Shown: positions 1 through 13,062, numbered from the stretch's first letter. The stretch is DNA of 64,000 nt from Dolomedes plantarius (GCA_907164885.2 OU015493.1:116471193-116535192), one strand, 5' to 3'. Notes: generated by a model from the sequence alone, not told the origin. Numbers and translations are program-made.

Positions 1-3000
1 TAATCCATATCACAATCCATAAAAGAAAATCTAAAAATATTCCTTTTGTACGAATGGTTCTTTCAGGTGCAGATTAAATCTAAAAGAGCACATCGTGTGT
101 ATATGTTTTTTTCCGTCTGCATTTTACGGTCTTCCGAATTTTTATAGCTGGCTATATACTTTTCGTTACGTATCTCATATATGTGTTCATACCTTTTACA
201 TCTCTACATCAGAGGATTGCATCTTTCTCTCACAGTTGTGAATCGCGGAATTCAAAAAGAAAAAAAAATGGTGGAATCTCCAGGCCATCAAATTACAAAC
301 TTAATTCAAATGTACCAATACGGCGGGTGGGTAGCAAGCGTTACCTTGCAACGGCGTTCTGTGCTCTCTATATGTGTAGGTAGTTGGTAATTTCGGTGTA
401 TCTACGTGGACATCTTAACACGAACCAGTTCGGGAAAACGGTGGTTTTTCATGTCGAGTAATAGACACGAAAAAGCCCAGATCTGCATCTTATTCCTTTT
501 TTAAACCCCTCCATTAAAGCGTGGACAAAAGAAAGGAAGAAAACAAGCAGTAAGAAGTAAAATTCGAGGAATGCGACCTATAAATATTAAATCGGTAGAA
601 AACTAATTTATTGTTATTATTTTCTTAGAGCGGTGTCAACAACCCTGCGATTCTTATCTGCGCAATTTAAATGCTATTAATCCATTTAAATTACGCACGA
701 GCTTTGACCGGTGAATAGACGCTATTATGAAAGTTTGCTGAGTAACTGACTGCTTCCTTGAATGATGAATGAATTAAAATTGTTATCTACCGGGTTCATT
801 TGCCCGTTCTTATTTTAGAATTTGTTATAAATGTGTTTAATGATAATAATCTATTAAAAAAAGATGATCTATTAAATTTAATGGAAAGTGATGAACGAAG
901 CGTTCGTTTTAAATCGATTGTTAGGCGCTATCTCGATGTTGATGGGGAAAATGAAGAAAAAGCTTGATCTACTTCTTGCAAAAATTTCAAATCAGAACTT
1001 AGCAATGTCAACTTTGTCTCTATTTCCTGAAACATCTTAATGCCGCCATCATAACGATGTCACGTTCCTAGTTTTGTATTCAGAGGTGCGTTTTACCCGC
1101 GCTAACCCAGATAAAAATCAGAATTACCCAGACTAGTTCTGCAGCCTAACTCTTGACATATCTTTTCGATAAAAATTGTTGAGATACCAAAAATGTTTTC
1201 TGGAAAATTCTCAGATATTATTTTAAACTTTGAAAAAGGTCTCATAAACATCACTAGCTCCTCAGGATGTTCGATCCTATAAACAATCACCCAGATAAGA
1301 TCATTTTTGATCAACGTGATCTTTGGTGCTCACAAAGTGCTTGTTGAGAACAAATATGTAGGAGATAGAAACTTCTTTAAATCCACGGTAATTGTTAAAA
1401 GCGGCAACAAATTTCGAACCAACTTGGGTAACCCCATGTAAGCAATGCTTCACTTTGCATTGATCAGCCTTTGAAAGTAGATGAAAACTGGTGACAGATA
1501 AAATAAATTGGAAGAAAACACTGTTTTACTAACCTATATTCCACTCCTATTTTTCTGTTAGGGGCTACGCATCAAATGTCTCTGTACGTGATACGGAAGG
1601 ACTAGCCAGTACCATAAAATTGAGAAAGGTGAATCTAAATCTGCCTCTAAAAATTGGTTCAAACACGAATCGCAACCCGGCAAGAAAAGTAACACAACTC
1701 AATGCAGCATTTGAGAAAAAATCAACTTAAAAATGCTGTACAGCTTGAACTAGCATTACAATAAAACTGATACAACTGCCCTCAGGTAGACAAATTGCGA
1801 GATAGAGATGTCTCGCTTTTCGTGCACGGTGGGGCACTTCTTACATATTTTTCAATGACATAAAATCAAAATTGCAATTTTTTGACCTGTGTCACTTTTC
1901 TTGCCGGGGTGCGAAATATTGTCCCGATAAGAAGTATCGGTGGATTTGGCAACAAGTGAACGAAAATGAGCTGTTAGTTGAAAAGAAACAAGATCCAGGG
2001 ATGATCTTTTTTTTAAAATTTGAGTGGTCAGAGAGCTAAAGAATAAGTTAAAATGAAGAGATAACGAGGTAGAAACTCAGTTACGAACTGGAGAAAATTA
2101 TCTAAGAGACGTATTGGCCTTTGTGGTGGAATTTGTGATTTGATAACTGAGAGTGTCCCATCTACTGCTCTGGCCTAACAAAAAGTTAGTATCAAAGCGC
2201 TTTCGTCAAGGTTCTAAACCAACGTCCACCTCTAAAATTTACTGTGGTTTTAAGAAGTTTTTTTATCCTCAGCATAATCTTTGGAAGGATTCTCAGACTA
2301 GTTATGCTTCAACACTATATGATCCATATACTTGGGGTCAATAATAAAGTGAACGCTTCAGACCGAGGCGATGTTCATTAAACTGAGACTAGAATAAAAA
2401 ACATGCTTGAAAAAACTGACAACAAACCCCACATACAACGTACGAAAACGTCAGCGTAAAAGATTCGGGAATAACATCTACCCATTATGAGTAATCCCCT
2501 TAATCTTCTTAGCAGAGATTTTTAAAAATATGTTTCTTAGATCTAACAGAAGTAAAAGTAAAACACAGAATACATAAATTTGACCAAAGTATTCTGGAAG
2601 GAAAATCTATGATATTTAAAAAACACTCTTAAAAAACAGTAAAATATTTAATATGTAATTTAACATTAGAACCACCAAGCCGGTCAGAAGAACCGGTTAT
2701 ATCATAGATAGACATAGTTATGTTTAAGTTGTCGGTAGGTCTATTTCTAAAGGTGTGTTTTTTATTCTTAGAAACTATTACGTTTAAGGTCATTATAAAT
2801 GTCATGATATACTTTCAAACATGTCAGCTGATGACCATTTATTTAAATGAGTCACATATATAGTTATATGAAAATAAAACATACATTGATTAGACTTTAA
2901 CAGTTTTAAAATATACCCATTTTCATTTGAGCCTAACGGAATAATAATAAAATAGTTCTTTTGCTTCGTTATATATTTATGTATGGTGAAATACATAATT

Positions 3001-5396
3001 CAAAAATTCCTGTTTTTATTTTACTTCGTTTCTTTGCTCCTGAATAAATATCGCTCTAAACAATAAAACTTATTATACCTCAAACTTTTAGTATACCTCT
3101 GCAAAAATTCTTTTAGTGATAGTTGTCTAAAAAGTTTCATTAAAATTTGTAATAAAGGTTTCCTTTTTTTGTATATATATGAATGGTAGTTATTTGTATC
3201 CCTGGGTAATTTTTCGTTTTGTTCAGTTGTTGGTAAAATCTGAATCATTGACTACTGCAGCAAAGAAATTTTCACAAGAAATTAACACTGAGAATAAGTG
3301 AGTCTAAAGGTTTAATGCTAGATAGATTGTTATGGATTCATTACAATTTTTAAAAAATCGTATTCAATAAATAGATGTATTCACATTTTTTTCCGAATAA
3401 CTTAAATTTAAAAATCTTATTCTCAGCTTTTTTCTAAAAAGGAAAATTATACATAAGAGGTTCAATTGTTTTAGATAAACCTTTAATTTGCAAGCTGGCA
3501 ATCTATGAGAAAATTGTTCCCGTATAGGTTAACATTGAGCTGGGAGAATCCAATATGGCAGAAACTCAACAGCCCTAATGAACTGAAAACTACTATTAAA
3601 TTTCAGAACTGCATGTGCATATTAATCATTGCCAAAATCAGACAATAGCTACGTAACATTAAATGATTGTTTTTTAAAAGTTTCTATGTACTCTTAAATT
3701 TTTATAACAAAACAACAAACTCTGAATTTAAAATTGCCTTTTTGGTTTTAGATATAATACATAAAAATAAAATTTCGTCACTGTTCTTGCTTTGCCATTA
3801 TTAGGTTTTATCGAAGTTTCGTCGAAAAACTGACTAAGCTTATTTTGACTAAGATTTTGAGTATTGAATTTTAAGAACTAGTTTTAGCAAATGGTTTAAT
3901 TAGTTATTGCATGTGTGTTAAGTATACTAGTTGTAACTACTTAGTAGTAGAATTCAGAGAATTCGAAGTTTTCAGGCAGTACGCTATAACCAATGTACAA
4001 GGACATTAAATTCCTTATACCTTTTTAAACAATATGGATTACCTGCGGAAGTTAGTCATATGAAATAGACAAACAACACGTTGCAGGCCAATATTATATA
4101 GCAAAATTATAAATATTTAACGACGAGTTCTGTAATTTATCGAAATACCTTTGAGATAGAATATCTAGGATGCTCTTGTCGACATTGATTTTTCACGCAG
4201 TCTCTGGGTTTACTCTTTTAAAAAGAATCACGCCGTAATATACACCTGCAACTGTCATGCAATTGTCCTACTTAATTTCACATAAACTGTTCAGTTTACG
4301 TTGTTCAACTGACAACCTTGTTGTATGTTTTTAGTTGAATAAAGGAGTTTCAATTTCTTAAGGGGTCAGTCGATATTTTAACTTTCTGCTGCTGATACCA
4401 CGGTTTTGTCGATTTTGACAAGTGTTACAATAAATTTTATTCGTAGAACTTTCAGTCTACTTTTCCGATAATCTGAGAACAAACGTCAGCATTTCTCATA
4501 AACCAATCTTTTGTGTACTCATTTTGATGATCCCTGCAGTTGAAATTTGGCTTTACCACCTTTAGAAAATTCTACACGTGCAATGTCTCCACGATGTTTC
4601 ATCTTCGCTATCCCCAGTTATTTAACACACTGTTTAGACTTCTATTAGTAATTGCATAAACTATTCTCAATAGATCTTTTTATCAAACAACAAAGTTTTT
4701 TTCCCTTTGGCCGCTCAGTATAAACTAAATGAGCCGGACAGTGCCTTCCATACAGCGCATACACATAATCCTTACTTGACATCTCATTGAAGATCCCGAT
4801 GCGTATTTTTGACTGTAACACGACGTTTGTCTCTTATTTATTTTATTTTTCCAGGCTTTACATCCATTTTTTATGTAGAACTAATTGCATTTATTGATGA
4901 TTTTAAGGATATTGCTATTTGTCTGTAGATATTTCTTGTCCTACAAAACATAAAATATTTTATGGACTTCTTTTACAATGGGTTACTTTGTTCAAGGAGT
5001 TTCAACCAGTCTGAAACGTATTGTAGACTTTTTCTACTGGGTTTGTTAAACTACCCATGTTTTCATAAACATTCATACCAATTTCTCGTCAATCTTAACA
5101 ACTTTTAACAACTTTCTTCATATCTTTTTTATCATACCTTAACGTCCAGTCGATTATTTAACTTGTCTTATACCTGTCACAGAATATAGTTAAATTTCGC
5201 TTATATGTCATTTTACATTCATTGATTACTTTTTATAGATAAGTTTTCATTGATTTTTCAACTGTCCTTACATTTTGACAGGCACATAATATAAGTGAGC
5301 GTGTGTGTGGGAATTTATATGTATATTTCAATGTGACTATATATGCATATATTCCTAATAAAATTAATACTAGGAAAGGATACGAATTTTAAAATA
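1..5396. other. Non-coding stretch, no gene recognised
   Basis: AT-rich sequence with stops in all frames. I see no conserved coding block and no convincing exon. The only defined repeat is the small inverted-repeat element at 1670-1914. A segment near 3520-3565 resembles, in inverse orientation, the inverted arms of the repeat at 13063-13981, so it may be a decayed relative. The missing 5' exons of the BTBD11-like gene could in principle lie here, but I could not find them. Confidence 0.6.
1670..1914. repeat. Small MITE-like element with ~28-bp terminal inverted repeats
   Basis: The left end (TCGCAACCCGGCAAGAAAAG, continuing TAACACA) is matched in inverse orientation at the right end (reverse complement TCGCACCCCGGCAAGAAAAG, continuing TGACACA). 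The 245-bp element has no coding capacity. No target-site duplication is clear, so the superfamily is not assigned. Confidence 0.6.
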
Positions 5397-6365
5397 CAGT
5401 GGTACCTCGACTTACGAGTTTAATTCGTTCCATGACTTAGCTCGTAACTTGAAATACTAGTATCTCGAATCCATTTTCCTCATTGAAATGAATGGAAATG
5501 TCATTAATTCCTTCCGGGCTCCCCCAAAAAACCGCAATTTTTTGTTACATGTTTTTAAATAAGAAAAATGTGCTTATAAATGACGAACATTGTATAAAAA
5601 CGCAATACAATAGAATGTGCTGCAATAAATTTGTTTTATTAAGTGTAATGTACAACATTTACCTTGGAGATCAGACTTGAAGATGCTGATGGAAGAGGAG
5701 GAGAGAGGCTGAACTGAAAAATTAAATCTTATTCGTTGATTTTTGAGCTTTTCGCCCCGCTTTCCTCACTTTCGCTTTTATTACCAGCTACTCTCTTAAA
5801 TTGAACGAGTGAGACACGGAAGCTGGGCGAATGTTGTATTGTTCACTGTGGCTGTAATGTCCAGATTCTTCTTTCTGAGAATCCAAAGAACATTTTCTCA
5901 GAATCCGTAGGAGGAGGAGAGCTTGCGATCCTAGGACCAAGATCATCCCCTCCCCTAGACCACATTGTGAGTTCCAGTGTGGGGAGGGAATTGAAGCTAT
6001 TTCTCTGCGAGAGAGGTTGGGCGCTGCTTGGTTTCAGAGGGCGACTCAACTTTGAGCAGAGCAAGCTGCCCCGGGTGGTAATTGTTGAGTGTTATTCTCT
6101 CGGTTTAAGACTGGATAGTAGTTTCAGAAAAATATGTATACAATTGTATAATAATTGTACATAAAGTTGTAAATATTATATGCTTCTTGTTATCATTTGA
6201 TGAGCACGTAACATGGCATTCGCTGCTCAAACTAGCGGTGGGATAGCTGAAGCTTGCTCGTAACCCGAATTTTAGCTCGTAACTCGAAGCAAAAAATCTA
6301 CCGAGAGAATGCTCGTATCTCGAAAAACTCGTAAGTCGAGACACTCGTAAGTCGAGGTACCACTG
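5397..6365. mobile_element. Tigger/pogo-like non-autonomous DNA transposon
   Basis: The element starts CAGTGGTACCTCGACTTACG and ends with the inverse sequence (CGTAAGTCGAGGTACCACTG), flanked by TA on both sides. This is the terminal pattern of pogo/Tigger-type Tc1/mariner elements. On the minus strand a coding tail ends at a stop at 5729-5731 and contains SESEESGAK followed by SKINE, matching the tail in the related copy at 19363-21780. The catalytic domain is absent, so it is a deletion derivative. An uninterrupted stretch around 5640-5680 serves as the empty-site reference for the Helitron nested in the second copy. Confidence 0.75.
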
Positions 6366-7543
6366 TATTTCATTTTCTGGCTTATGCATGAAGAAATGCT
6401 GTCTAGTGGACTATAGTAGTTGAAATTAGGCATCAGAAATAAGTAATGAAACATGGCTATCTTTAATAGTAATGAGCCTCAGATGTCCCATTTAATCGAG
6501 CATCGTATCCTGTTGCAATTATATAAGCAAATGTAGCAAAAGCACAATGTTGTGGCAGAGGTATTAGATAATGTTCGTATCTCTTTAGCTAGACGTTGCA
6601 CCAGATCAAAAATGAGGAGCGGAAACACGAAAAATCGACATCTCCTAACTGCCAGTTATCAGAGATAAAGAGATTAAGGATTAATATAGTCTAAACTACA
6701 AGAATCAATAATAGATAGACACCAAGGAGGTTGAATTTCAATGGACTAAACAAGCACTTTGCGAAAGGCACAAAATAATTCTTAGAAATCGGAAAATGGC
6801 AATCTTAATCAATAGTGGATAAGACAATACAGCTCTGCAAAATATTGAGGTTGGGAAAAGGGAAAAGAAAAAGTTGGAACTTAAATAAAAGAATCACAAA
6901 AGATAGGTGATCACTGGTGAAGAATTTAGTAGTTTAGTATTTCGAACCTGGAATTTAGCTGTTGTCAAAAGGCAACACTGTCTGCCTGAAATATATAGCA
7001 ATCTTTTAGTAATATATTAGACACTGCAAGGTGTATTGCAATATTTTGCAATAATTTCTCTCTCCCTTTCTTTCTTTCTATCAATCAACCAATCAATATA
7101 TATATATATCACATGAACCCAAAACTGAACGAGAAGCTTTTAGTTCAGTGATCATCTTCCTTCGTCATGAAGTCCCGGAAAAGAGCAATCAGTCAACCAC
7201 ATGCCTTGAAAAAAAAAAGAAAAAGAAAAAAGAAATACTTTCGCTACGAATGATTTAAAGTATTATCGTGAGAGTGATTAATAACTCTGACGTCGCCTCC
7301 ATTGTATTGCTTTCTCCACTTACCTATTTCCTCAGTCAATTGTTACGAAGTTTCCTTGAATAACTGGTTCGTAAATAGGCTCGAAAGCGAAAGTGATGCA
7401 GATGAGTTTAAGGGTTAACAGGGATATATAGATCAACAGCTTCCTTTCTAAACGAGTACTTAATGAGGAATTCTGGAATACATGCATTCAGTAACTGAAT
7501 TAAATCAAGACTTCCGGTAATACTATCTTACCAAATAATATTA
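6366..7543. other. Non-coding stretch, no gene recognised
   Basis: AT-rich intergenic or distal intronic sequence. A short (TA)n run lies near 7098-7110 and a purine-rich run at 7208-7232. No coding signal or element boundary was recognised. Confidence 0.5.
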
Positions 7544-7640
7544 CAGTCGAACTCGTTTATAATGAACACGAAGGGACCAATACCTTGGATCGTAAAAACG
7601 GGGCTTCTAAAAGAATGGCCTCAAATTCTTATCATTTATT
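7544..7640. repeat. Orphan pogo-type terminal repeat
   Basis: The sequence after TA begins CAGTCGAACTCGTTTATAAT, similar to the end of the pogo-like element at 17331. No matching inverse end was found downstream, so this looks like a truncated element or solo end. The right limit given is arbitrary. Confidence 0.45.
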
Positions 7641-7844
7641 TTTCATTTGGTACCTGAAAAAAGAAGAATTTGCTTTGAGTTTTTTACCGTCTTTTGCATC
7701 GTTATTTTTAGTTGCATGAGATTTAAACATTTTATAAGTATATTGAAATAACAGAAATTATTATACTTTAAGAAAATTAATAAAAAAACTTTAGAAAACA
7801 AAGTTATTAAAAATTTTCTTCAACAAAAATAAGTCAGTATTAAG

Positions 7845-8024
7845 CAGTGTCGTACCAAGGGAGGGGGGCAAGTGGGTCTATCAAGCCCCGGGCGCCACTC
7901 GCAGAGGGGCGCCAAATGGTCCTTTTAACTAATTTTATAAATAATATTACTATATGATTTTCGGGGGGAGGGGCGCCAAAAATGTATCATTCCCCTGGCA
8001 TCAGTTATGCTTGCTACGTCACTG
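7845..8024. mobile_element. hAT-type MITE with perfect 8-bp target duplication
   Basis: The 180-bp element begins CAGTGTCGTA and ends TACGTCACTG, an imperfect inverted pair of hAT type. It is bracketed by the identical 8-mer GTATTAAG at 7837-7844 and 8025-8032. Eight-base duplications are the hallmark of hAT transposition. The interior is G-rich with repeated GGGGCGCCA motifs and has no coding capacity. Confidence 0.8.
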
Positions 8025-8180
8025 GTATTAAGGACCGCTTTTTTTATACTTAAAGCGTAAATTTCACATTTAGTGTGGTGCAAGGCTTGTGTAAACGTTA
8101 TGAAAAATGCAATTTTTTTTCAATAAATCAATCAGAAATTATTTTTAGAACACCAAAAGTTGATCGCATATCTATATATA

Positions 8181-9646
8181 GGGGAAAGTAGGGTAAGATG
8201 ACGAAGCCGGTAAGATGACGAACTCGGTTTTTCTCCGACGCAATCATAGATAGCAGCACCTGTCCAGGCAATTCTTAAGACTCTAGTATTGGGTTATGAC
8301 GCCCACTACAAGTAATATAAGTTGAGATCGTTTTTTGAGTAGTGGCGACTCAAATGTATTTCTTTAATCTGTGTTTGTAAATTTTGGATCTCACAGCGAA
8401 AGGAATTACCCGACAACGGTAAGTTATTTTTCCCCTCTATTTTTCTCTCTAAAAATACAACTCGTGGCGTTAAAAATCATGTATGTTATAGTTTATTTAC
8501 GATAAGCTTGGATACTGATAAACAAGTTGAAATCGAAAATGGCGTTGTGGGGTAAGATGACGAGGAGCAGACCTTAGAATTAGTACTGTCCAGATTACTG
8601 TGAACGGATTCAGCGATACTGGCATTGAGCCTCTAGACAGCAATATTGTCACAGACGAAGATTTTCCCGCTTCATACACCACTGATGTTGTTGAAAACAA
8701 CCGATTAGATTATTCTACCATTTGTCAGCAGCACATTTCATCGGCCTTTCCTCCGGAACCTACCATTTCATCAACCCTATCTCCTCAGCCATCAACTTCC
8801 TCAGCTCTTCCTCTACTTCCGATGGCCAGCAAGAAAACAACCAGGAAACCAAGGAAGAAACTGCCTTCTTACCAAATTTCTGGATCTCCTGTAAAACAAG
8901 CTCTTGAAAAAAAGAAGAAAGAAACACAATTGATGGAACTGAATCGACAGGAAAGATTGAAAAGGAAAGCTGAAACATTAGCGTCAAAGTAAGCTAAATG
9001 TTTACCGAAAACACCTAGGAAAAGAAGGAAAACTAGAATGCGTCAACTGGATTACTGGTCATCTCATGAGTCATCAATAGAAGAAGTTCCATATGTGGAG
9101 GACGACGACTATTGGTATCATTGCTTCAGGTGTAAATCTTGGGCACATGCTCAATGTTCCGGCTGGGATGATAATGAAGCGAAAAACAGATCCTGGAAAT
9201 GCGATTTTTGTATATGAACTTTATTACCTATGTATTTTTCTTAATTTTTGTATCTAATTCTTTAAATTTTTGTTTCATTATGGGTAATCTGTCATTGTAT
9301 TTTTAGTGTTATGTGTGCCTTTTTCACTAAGTACCTAAGTGAAATTGCTTCTCTGCATTTTTGAAAATAAACCTTTATATCTTGATTTATATTGTTATCG
9401 ATTCGTCATCTTATCCACTGCCCTTAGTCATCTTACCCCACGTAATGGGTAAGGTGACGAAAATTACTTTCTTGGGGGAAGGAAATATTTTGCCACCTTC
9501 CAAGAGGAGATGAAATCGTTTCAATTTTTTTTATAAAACATAAAGGTTGAAAGAAGTCTTTCTGTAAATTTCAGGTTTTTAAACCACTTATTTAATTCAG
9601 GAAAAATATTTGAAGCTTAAGTTCGTCAACATACCCCACCTTCCCC
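8181..9646. mobile_element. DNA transposon remnant with GGGGAAAG ends, flanked by TA
   Basis: Left end GGGGAAAGTAGGGTAAGATG is matched by the inverse at the right end (reverse complement GGGGAAGGTGGGGTATGTTG). Both ends abut TA. Further GGTAAGATGACGA motifs occur just inside both ends (8206-8221, 8551-8563 and inverse at 9405-9460), suggesting subterminal repeats. The interior retains only the C-terminal part of a transposase-like ORF (8600-9217), so the element has lost its catalytic core. TA flanks and the PHD-like tail favour a pogo/Tigger-related lineage, but that is inference. Confidence 0.7.
8600..9217 (+). pseudogene. Transposase C-terminal tail with basic region and PHD-like zinc finger, one in-frame stop
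   Basis: A reading frame runs from 8600 to the TGA at 9215-9217, broken only by a TAA at 8990-8992; sequence after that stop continues in the same frame. It encodes a Ser/Pro/Thr-rich linker, a Lys/Arg-rich helix (KKKKETQLMELNRQERLKRK), then the finger pattern C-x2-C-x4-H-x2-C-x(n)-C-x2-C around WYHCFRCKSWAHAQCSGW and WKCDFC. The first Cys pair of a C4HC3 PHD finger is not visible and appears lost. Tails of this layout occur at the end of DDE transposases in arthropod pogo/Tigger-like elements; the DDE domain is missing here. Assignment to a transposase rests on the surrounding inverted repeats plus this tail. Confidence 0.65.
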
Positions 9647-10276
9647 TAAATTACCGACTCTGTTATACACTAAAATAAAAATATTGGATCCTTCTAGTAT
9701 CTACTTTGGAGCCTTAACAGCTGACATGCTGCAGATCAGTGCAGATGGATGATTTCCAATACAATTTTCCATCTCTTACAAATGATTTGATTGAGAATTA
9801 GATGCTCTATATGCTGATGAATTCGTAAAACTGAATTCGTTCAAATTTTGTATATAGATCACACACAAAAAATATAGATTATATAAAAATAAATTTGAAT
9901 GAATAGTTTTTAAATATTGCAAATATGAAAAACTCAATTTTTTCCTAATACATTGTAATTGTCAAGGAAATTCTTACTAGATTCACAAATTTAGGGGGAT
10001 TTTTTAAATTAGAATCCGGAATTATTTTTCATTGAATCACCGGTCTACGATAAAAAATATGTATCTTGTGTTATTACCAAATATGTAGGATAAATAATAA
10101 ATAAGTAAATAAGTAAATAAATAAATAAAAATAATCTGTTTCATCTACTAGGAACTCCAGGAGTTTCCAGTTTATGGCAGAAATGTTCGATGCGCAGTTA
10201 CGTTTTAGAGATTAGGGTTTAGAATATTTTAGAGACATGATAGAGAATATTTGAAGCATTACAGTTATATATATAC

Positions 10277-10310
<34 letters not shown>

Positions 10311-10492
10311 ATAATTACAGTTAGATTTTATAAACTATGATCCAAATGCAAAATTCGTGCTCTATTAAATCTTGTTGAAAACAAGAGGATTTGTTTCTTA
10401 TGTGAGGAATTATAATGTTTATTAAATTAACATACCAGAAAATCTCTTTAAATCCGAAATATAGTGTAATCTGTAATTCATACTATTATTGG
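9647..10492. other. Non-coding stretch with TA/GT microsatellite
   Basis: No gene recognised. A compound (TA)n(TG)n microsatellite lies at about 10264-10311 and a TAAA-rich run at 10090-10132. Confidence 0.6.
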
Positions 10493-10770
10493 GAAAATAC
10501 GTAAAGCATGAAAATGAAACACGCAGCTTCTTAAATTCACAATATAAATTAAGAATGACAAACAGTTTCGAAATAATAAACTTTATCACGTCGGGGAGTA
10601 TTAGGAAGGATTTTCTCTATGTGTAATTCACAAATGCTCTAGAGGCAATTGCACCTGAGGCTTTTCGGCCTGACGAAGTATATTTATGAGTTCGAAACTA
10701 TTTGTCATTCTTAATTTTTACTATCAATTTTAAAAGGCTGTGTGTTTCTATTTCGCGTATTTCACAAGTT
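10493..10770. repeat. Fold-back repeat with ~100-bp arms
   Basis: Arm 10493-10592 is recognisably the reverse complement of arm 10671-10770. Both share AATTAAGAATGACAAA followed by AGTTTCGAA and a CACRCAGC block. A spacer of about 80 bp contains CACCTGAGGCTTTTCGGCCT. It has no coding capacity and would fold as a long hairpin. No target duplication was recognised. Confidence 0.6.
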
Positions 10771-10878
10771 TCGTGTGAACAATATGTAAAACGTGCCTGA
10801 AAACTTTCCGGGTACCTTAAATGTTGCAATTTTTAAATAACATTTTGCGTGATAAGAAATAACGAAAAAATTCATAAC

Positions 10879-10880
<2 letters not shown>

Positions 10881-10917
<37 letters not shown>
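10881..10917. repeat. (TA)n microsatellite
   Basis: An uninterrupted AT alternation directly abuts the CTAG end of the Helitron-like element that follows. Confidence 0.9.
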
Positions 10918-10918
<1 letters not shown>

Positions 10919-11969
10919 TAGCTGTACCCGTCCCGGCGTTGCTCGGTTAATGTAATTACCAATTTTTTAGTAGCCTTAACCCTTTGTTAATGGGCGTCGC
11001 TGTCATCCTTTTCCTCACCACGATACATTATTTTACCCATATAAATTAATCCTTTCTGGCACATTTTGGCAAAATTTTTGACATAGGATTACTTAAAACT
11101 TTCCACAACAGTCAGCGAGACGAAAAACGTTTTCCACAAACACACCACAAATTATATGATATTAACTAAGTGTTGGCTAAAAAAATTACGGCATTACTAA
11201 ATGCGATTTTTTAATCGATTATCACTGCAATAGTAATCGATTTCCTTTAACCACTCAATCCCTCATAGAAAACAAACGCCCCAACACATCACGTGCTTGA
11301 CGTCGAAAACGACCGACGAAAACGGCTTGACGTCGAAAATCTGTTTTCCCCCGCTGTACCTTCGTCCGGAAATGAAGAACGAAATCTCCAAAATGAGATT
11401 TCTCGCAAAAGTTTCCGAATCATAAAATAAATTATTAAAAAATAACTACAATTTGTAAATTAATTTTGGTTCTGGCTTTCGAAACTGTGATGTCTAGGGT
11501 CTCTGAGATAAAAATTTCGTAAAATGTAACAACATTTACGTATCGATTCGACAATTTGGAAAAAAGGGTCGCGGCCAAAATCGCGTTTTTTTCCGAAAAA
11601 CGGGTGCTTACAGGCGATCGAAAAAAAATCACAATTAATCGATAAATTAAAACAGACAATTTTAATTGTGATTTCCGTATAGTGTCATCTTTCCCGTATA
11701 GGCTCGTCCGAAAAAAAAAATTCTTGGACGGATACGTTACGATTTACGGAGCTTTTACTCGTCCGGGAGCTCCAAATCGCGACTAAATATTTAATTACGG
11801 AAAATCTAATTAAAAAATCGAAAAAAGGGCTTCGAGGTACATAATGAGACCTCGGGGGGCATCTTCGTGTCGAATCTCAAGACTGTCCGACCTGCCGTCT
11901 TTGCGCCGTGCCGCGAGCAGACAAAAACTCGGTCACACACACACAGACTTTGCCTTTTATATATAAAGA
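10918..11969 (-). mobile_element. Helitron-like element, minus orientation
   Basis: Read on the minus strand, the element begins TCTTTATATATAAAAGGCAA after an A and ends GGGACGGGTACAGCTAG before a T. This matches the Helitron rules: 5' TC, 3' CTRR and insertion between A and T without duplication. The expected 3' hairpin is present only in degraded form (CCGAGCAACGCCGG). There is no Rep/helicase coding, so it is non-autonomous. The same 5' and 3' signatures recur at 19895-21215 and 61923-63218, which supports the assignment. Confidence 0.65.
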
Positions 11970-11970
11970 T

Positions 11971-12386
11971 ATATCATAAAATCTTGACTATAATACGCAC
12001 ACGTGTATAATACGCATGCTTGATTTTGCTCGAAATTTTTGGAAGAAATTGAAATTCGACTATAATACGCAGCCATAACTTTTCATTATTTTATTTAAAA
12101 ATTTCAGAAATATTTATTAACATAAATAAAATTTCTAATAAAAATTAACGAAAACGTGAAATTCGGTAGCAAAAAGAACTTAAATTTTTAATATTTATTA
12201 TCAGTCTTAATCACTTTTACTAGAATACAGCTCATCTATTGTCTGTCGTTTATTATGTTTAAAACTACGTTTCTTATGTTTAAAACTACGTACTCTTCTA
12301 CGTACACGAGTATAATACGCACCCTCATTTTTGAGGACTAAAATGTGAAAAAAAAAGTGCGTAGTTATACTCAGATTTTATGGTAT
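11971..12386. repeat. MITE with ~30-bp inverted repeats
   Basis: The left arm 11971-12000 (ATATCATAAAATCTTGACTA then TAATACGCAC) is matched in inverse orientation by 12357-12386. The internal motif TATAATACGCA recurs near both ends (12006-12016, 12061-12071, 12311-12321), a subterminal-repeat pattern. No coding capacity. A mariner/pogo-type MITE is plausible, but the target duplication is obscured by flanking TA sequence. Confidence 0.6.
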
Positions 12387-12399
12387 ATATATATTATGT

Positions 12400-12523
12400 A
12401 TTCATTTATTTATGTTTATTTATTTATTTGTTTATATTTATTTATTTATTTATTTATATTTATTTATTTATTTATTTATTTCATTTACTTACTTACTTAC
12501 TTACTTACACACACACACACACA
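12400..12523. repeat. Compound tetranucleotide/dinucleotide microsatellite
   Basis: Runs of TTTA repeats, then TTAC repeats, then (AC)n. Reading frames across it give artefactual Tyr/Leu/Ile/Phe-rich peptides that are not genes. Confidence 0.9.
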
Positions 12524-13062
12524 AGACGTCCAGATAATCCGAAAATTGTGGAATTTAGGTTTTTATTTTCCTGCTTACTGGACATTTCTGGATTTACAGA
12601 AGCACAGAAAATCCAGAATTTTTTCTGTCATATTGGAAGAAATGTATTTTTTATTTATCACAGCAAGGTTAAAAAATACTTACATTGGTACGATATTTTA
12701 TTTTGAAGTTTCTACCCATAAAATGATTGTATTTCTTCTAATTAAAACTATACTAATAGTTTAATTATTCCACTTTTAACAATCGAATGTTACCCATAGT
12801 CGAAATGTCATTTAGAATTTTGGCGCGTTAATTATCTTTAAAAATTGGATTAAAAAACTGATTGTAAAAATTTATAAAGAATTTCGAATTTATGAAGATA
12901 TAAAACTTGTGAACTGAAATTTTTTCAACTCTGGAAAATTTTAATAAAAGGAAGTATTCTCTACAAAGTGCTTTCAGTGATTTCAGTGTAAAGTATTTTT
13001 TTACTAATACATTTACTATTCATTTATACGAGCAGGGCTCAAAATAGTAGTTTTTCTCTTAA

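Noticed and set aside
2660..2700. TTAACATTAGAACCACC followed by GCCGGTCAG...ACCGGTT, resembling a piggyBac-type end
   Set aside because: No inverse partner end with TTAA found in the neighbourhood.
12345..12764. 139-codon open frame
   Set aside because: Its core is a TTTA/TTAC/AC microsatellite and the rest shows no conserved pattern; not a gene.
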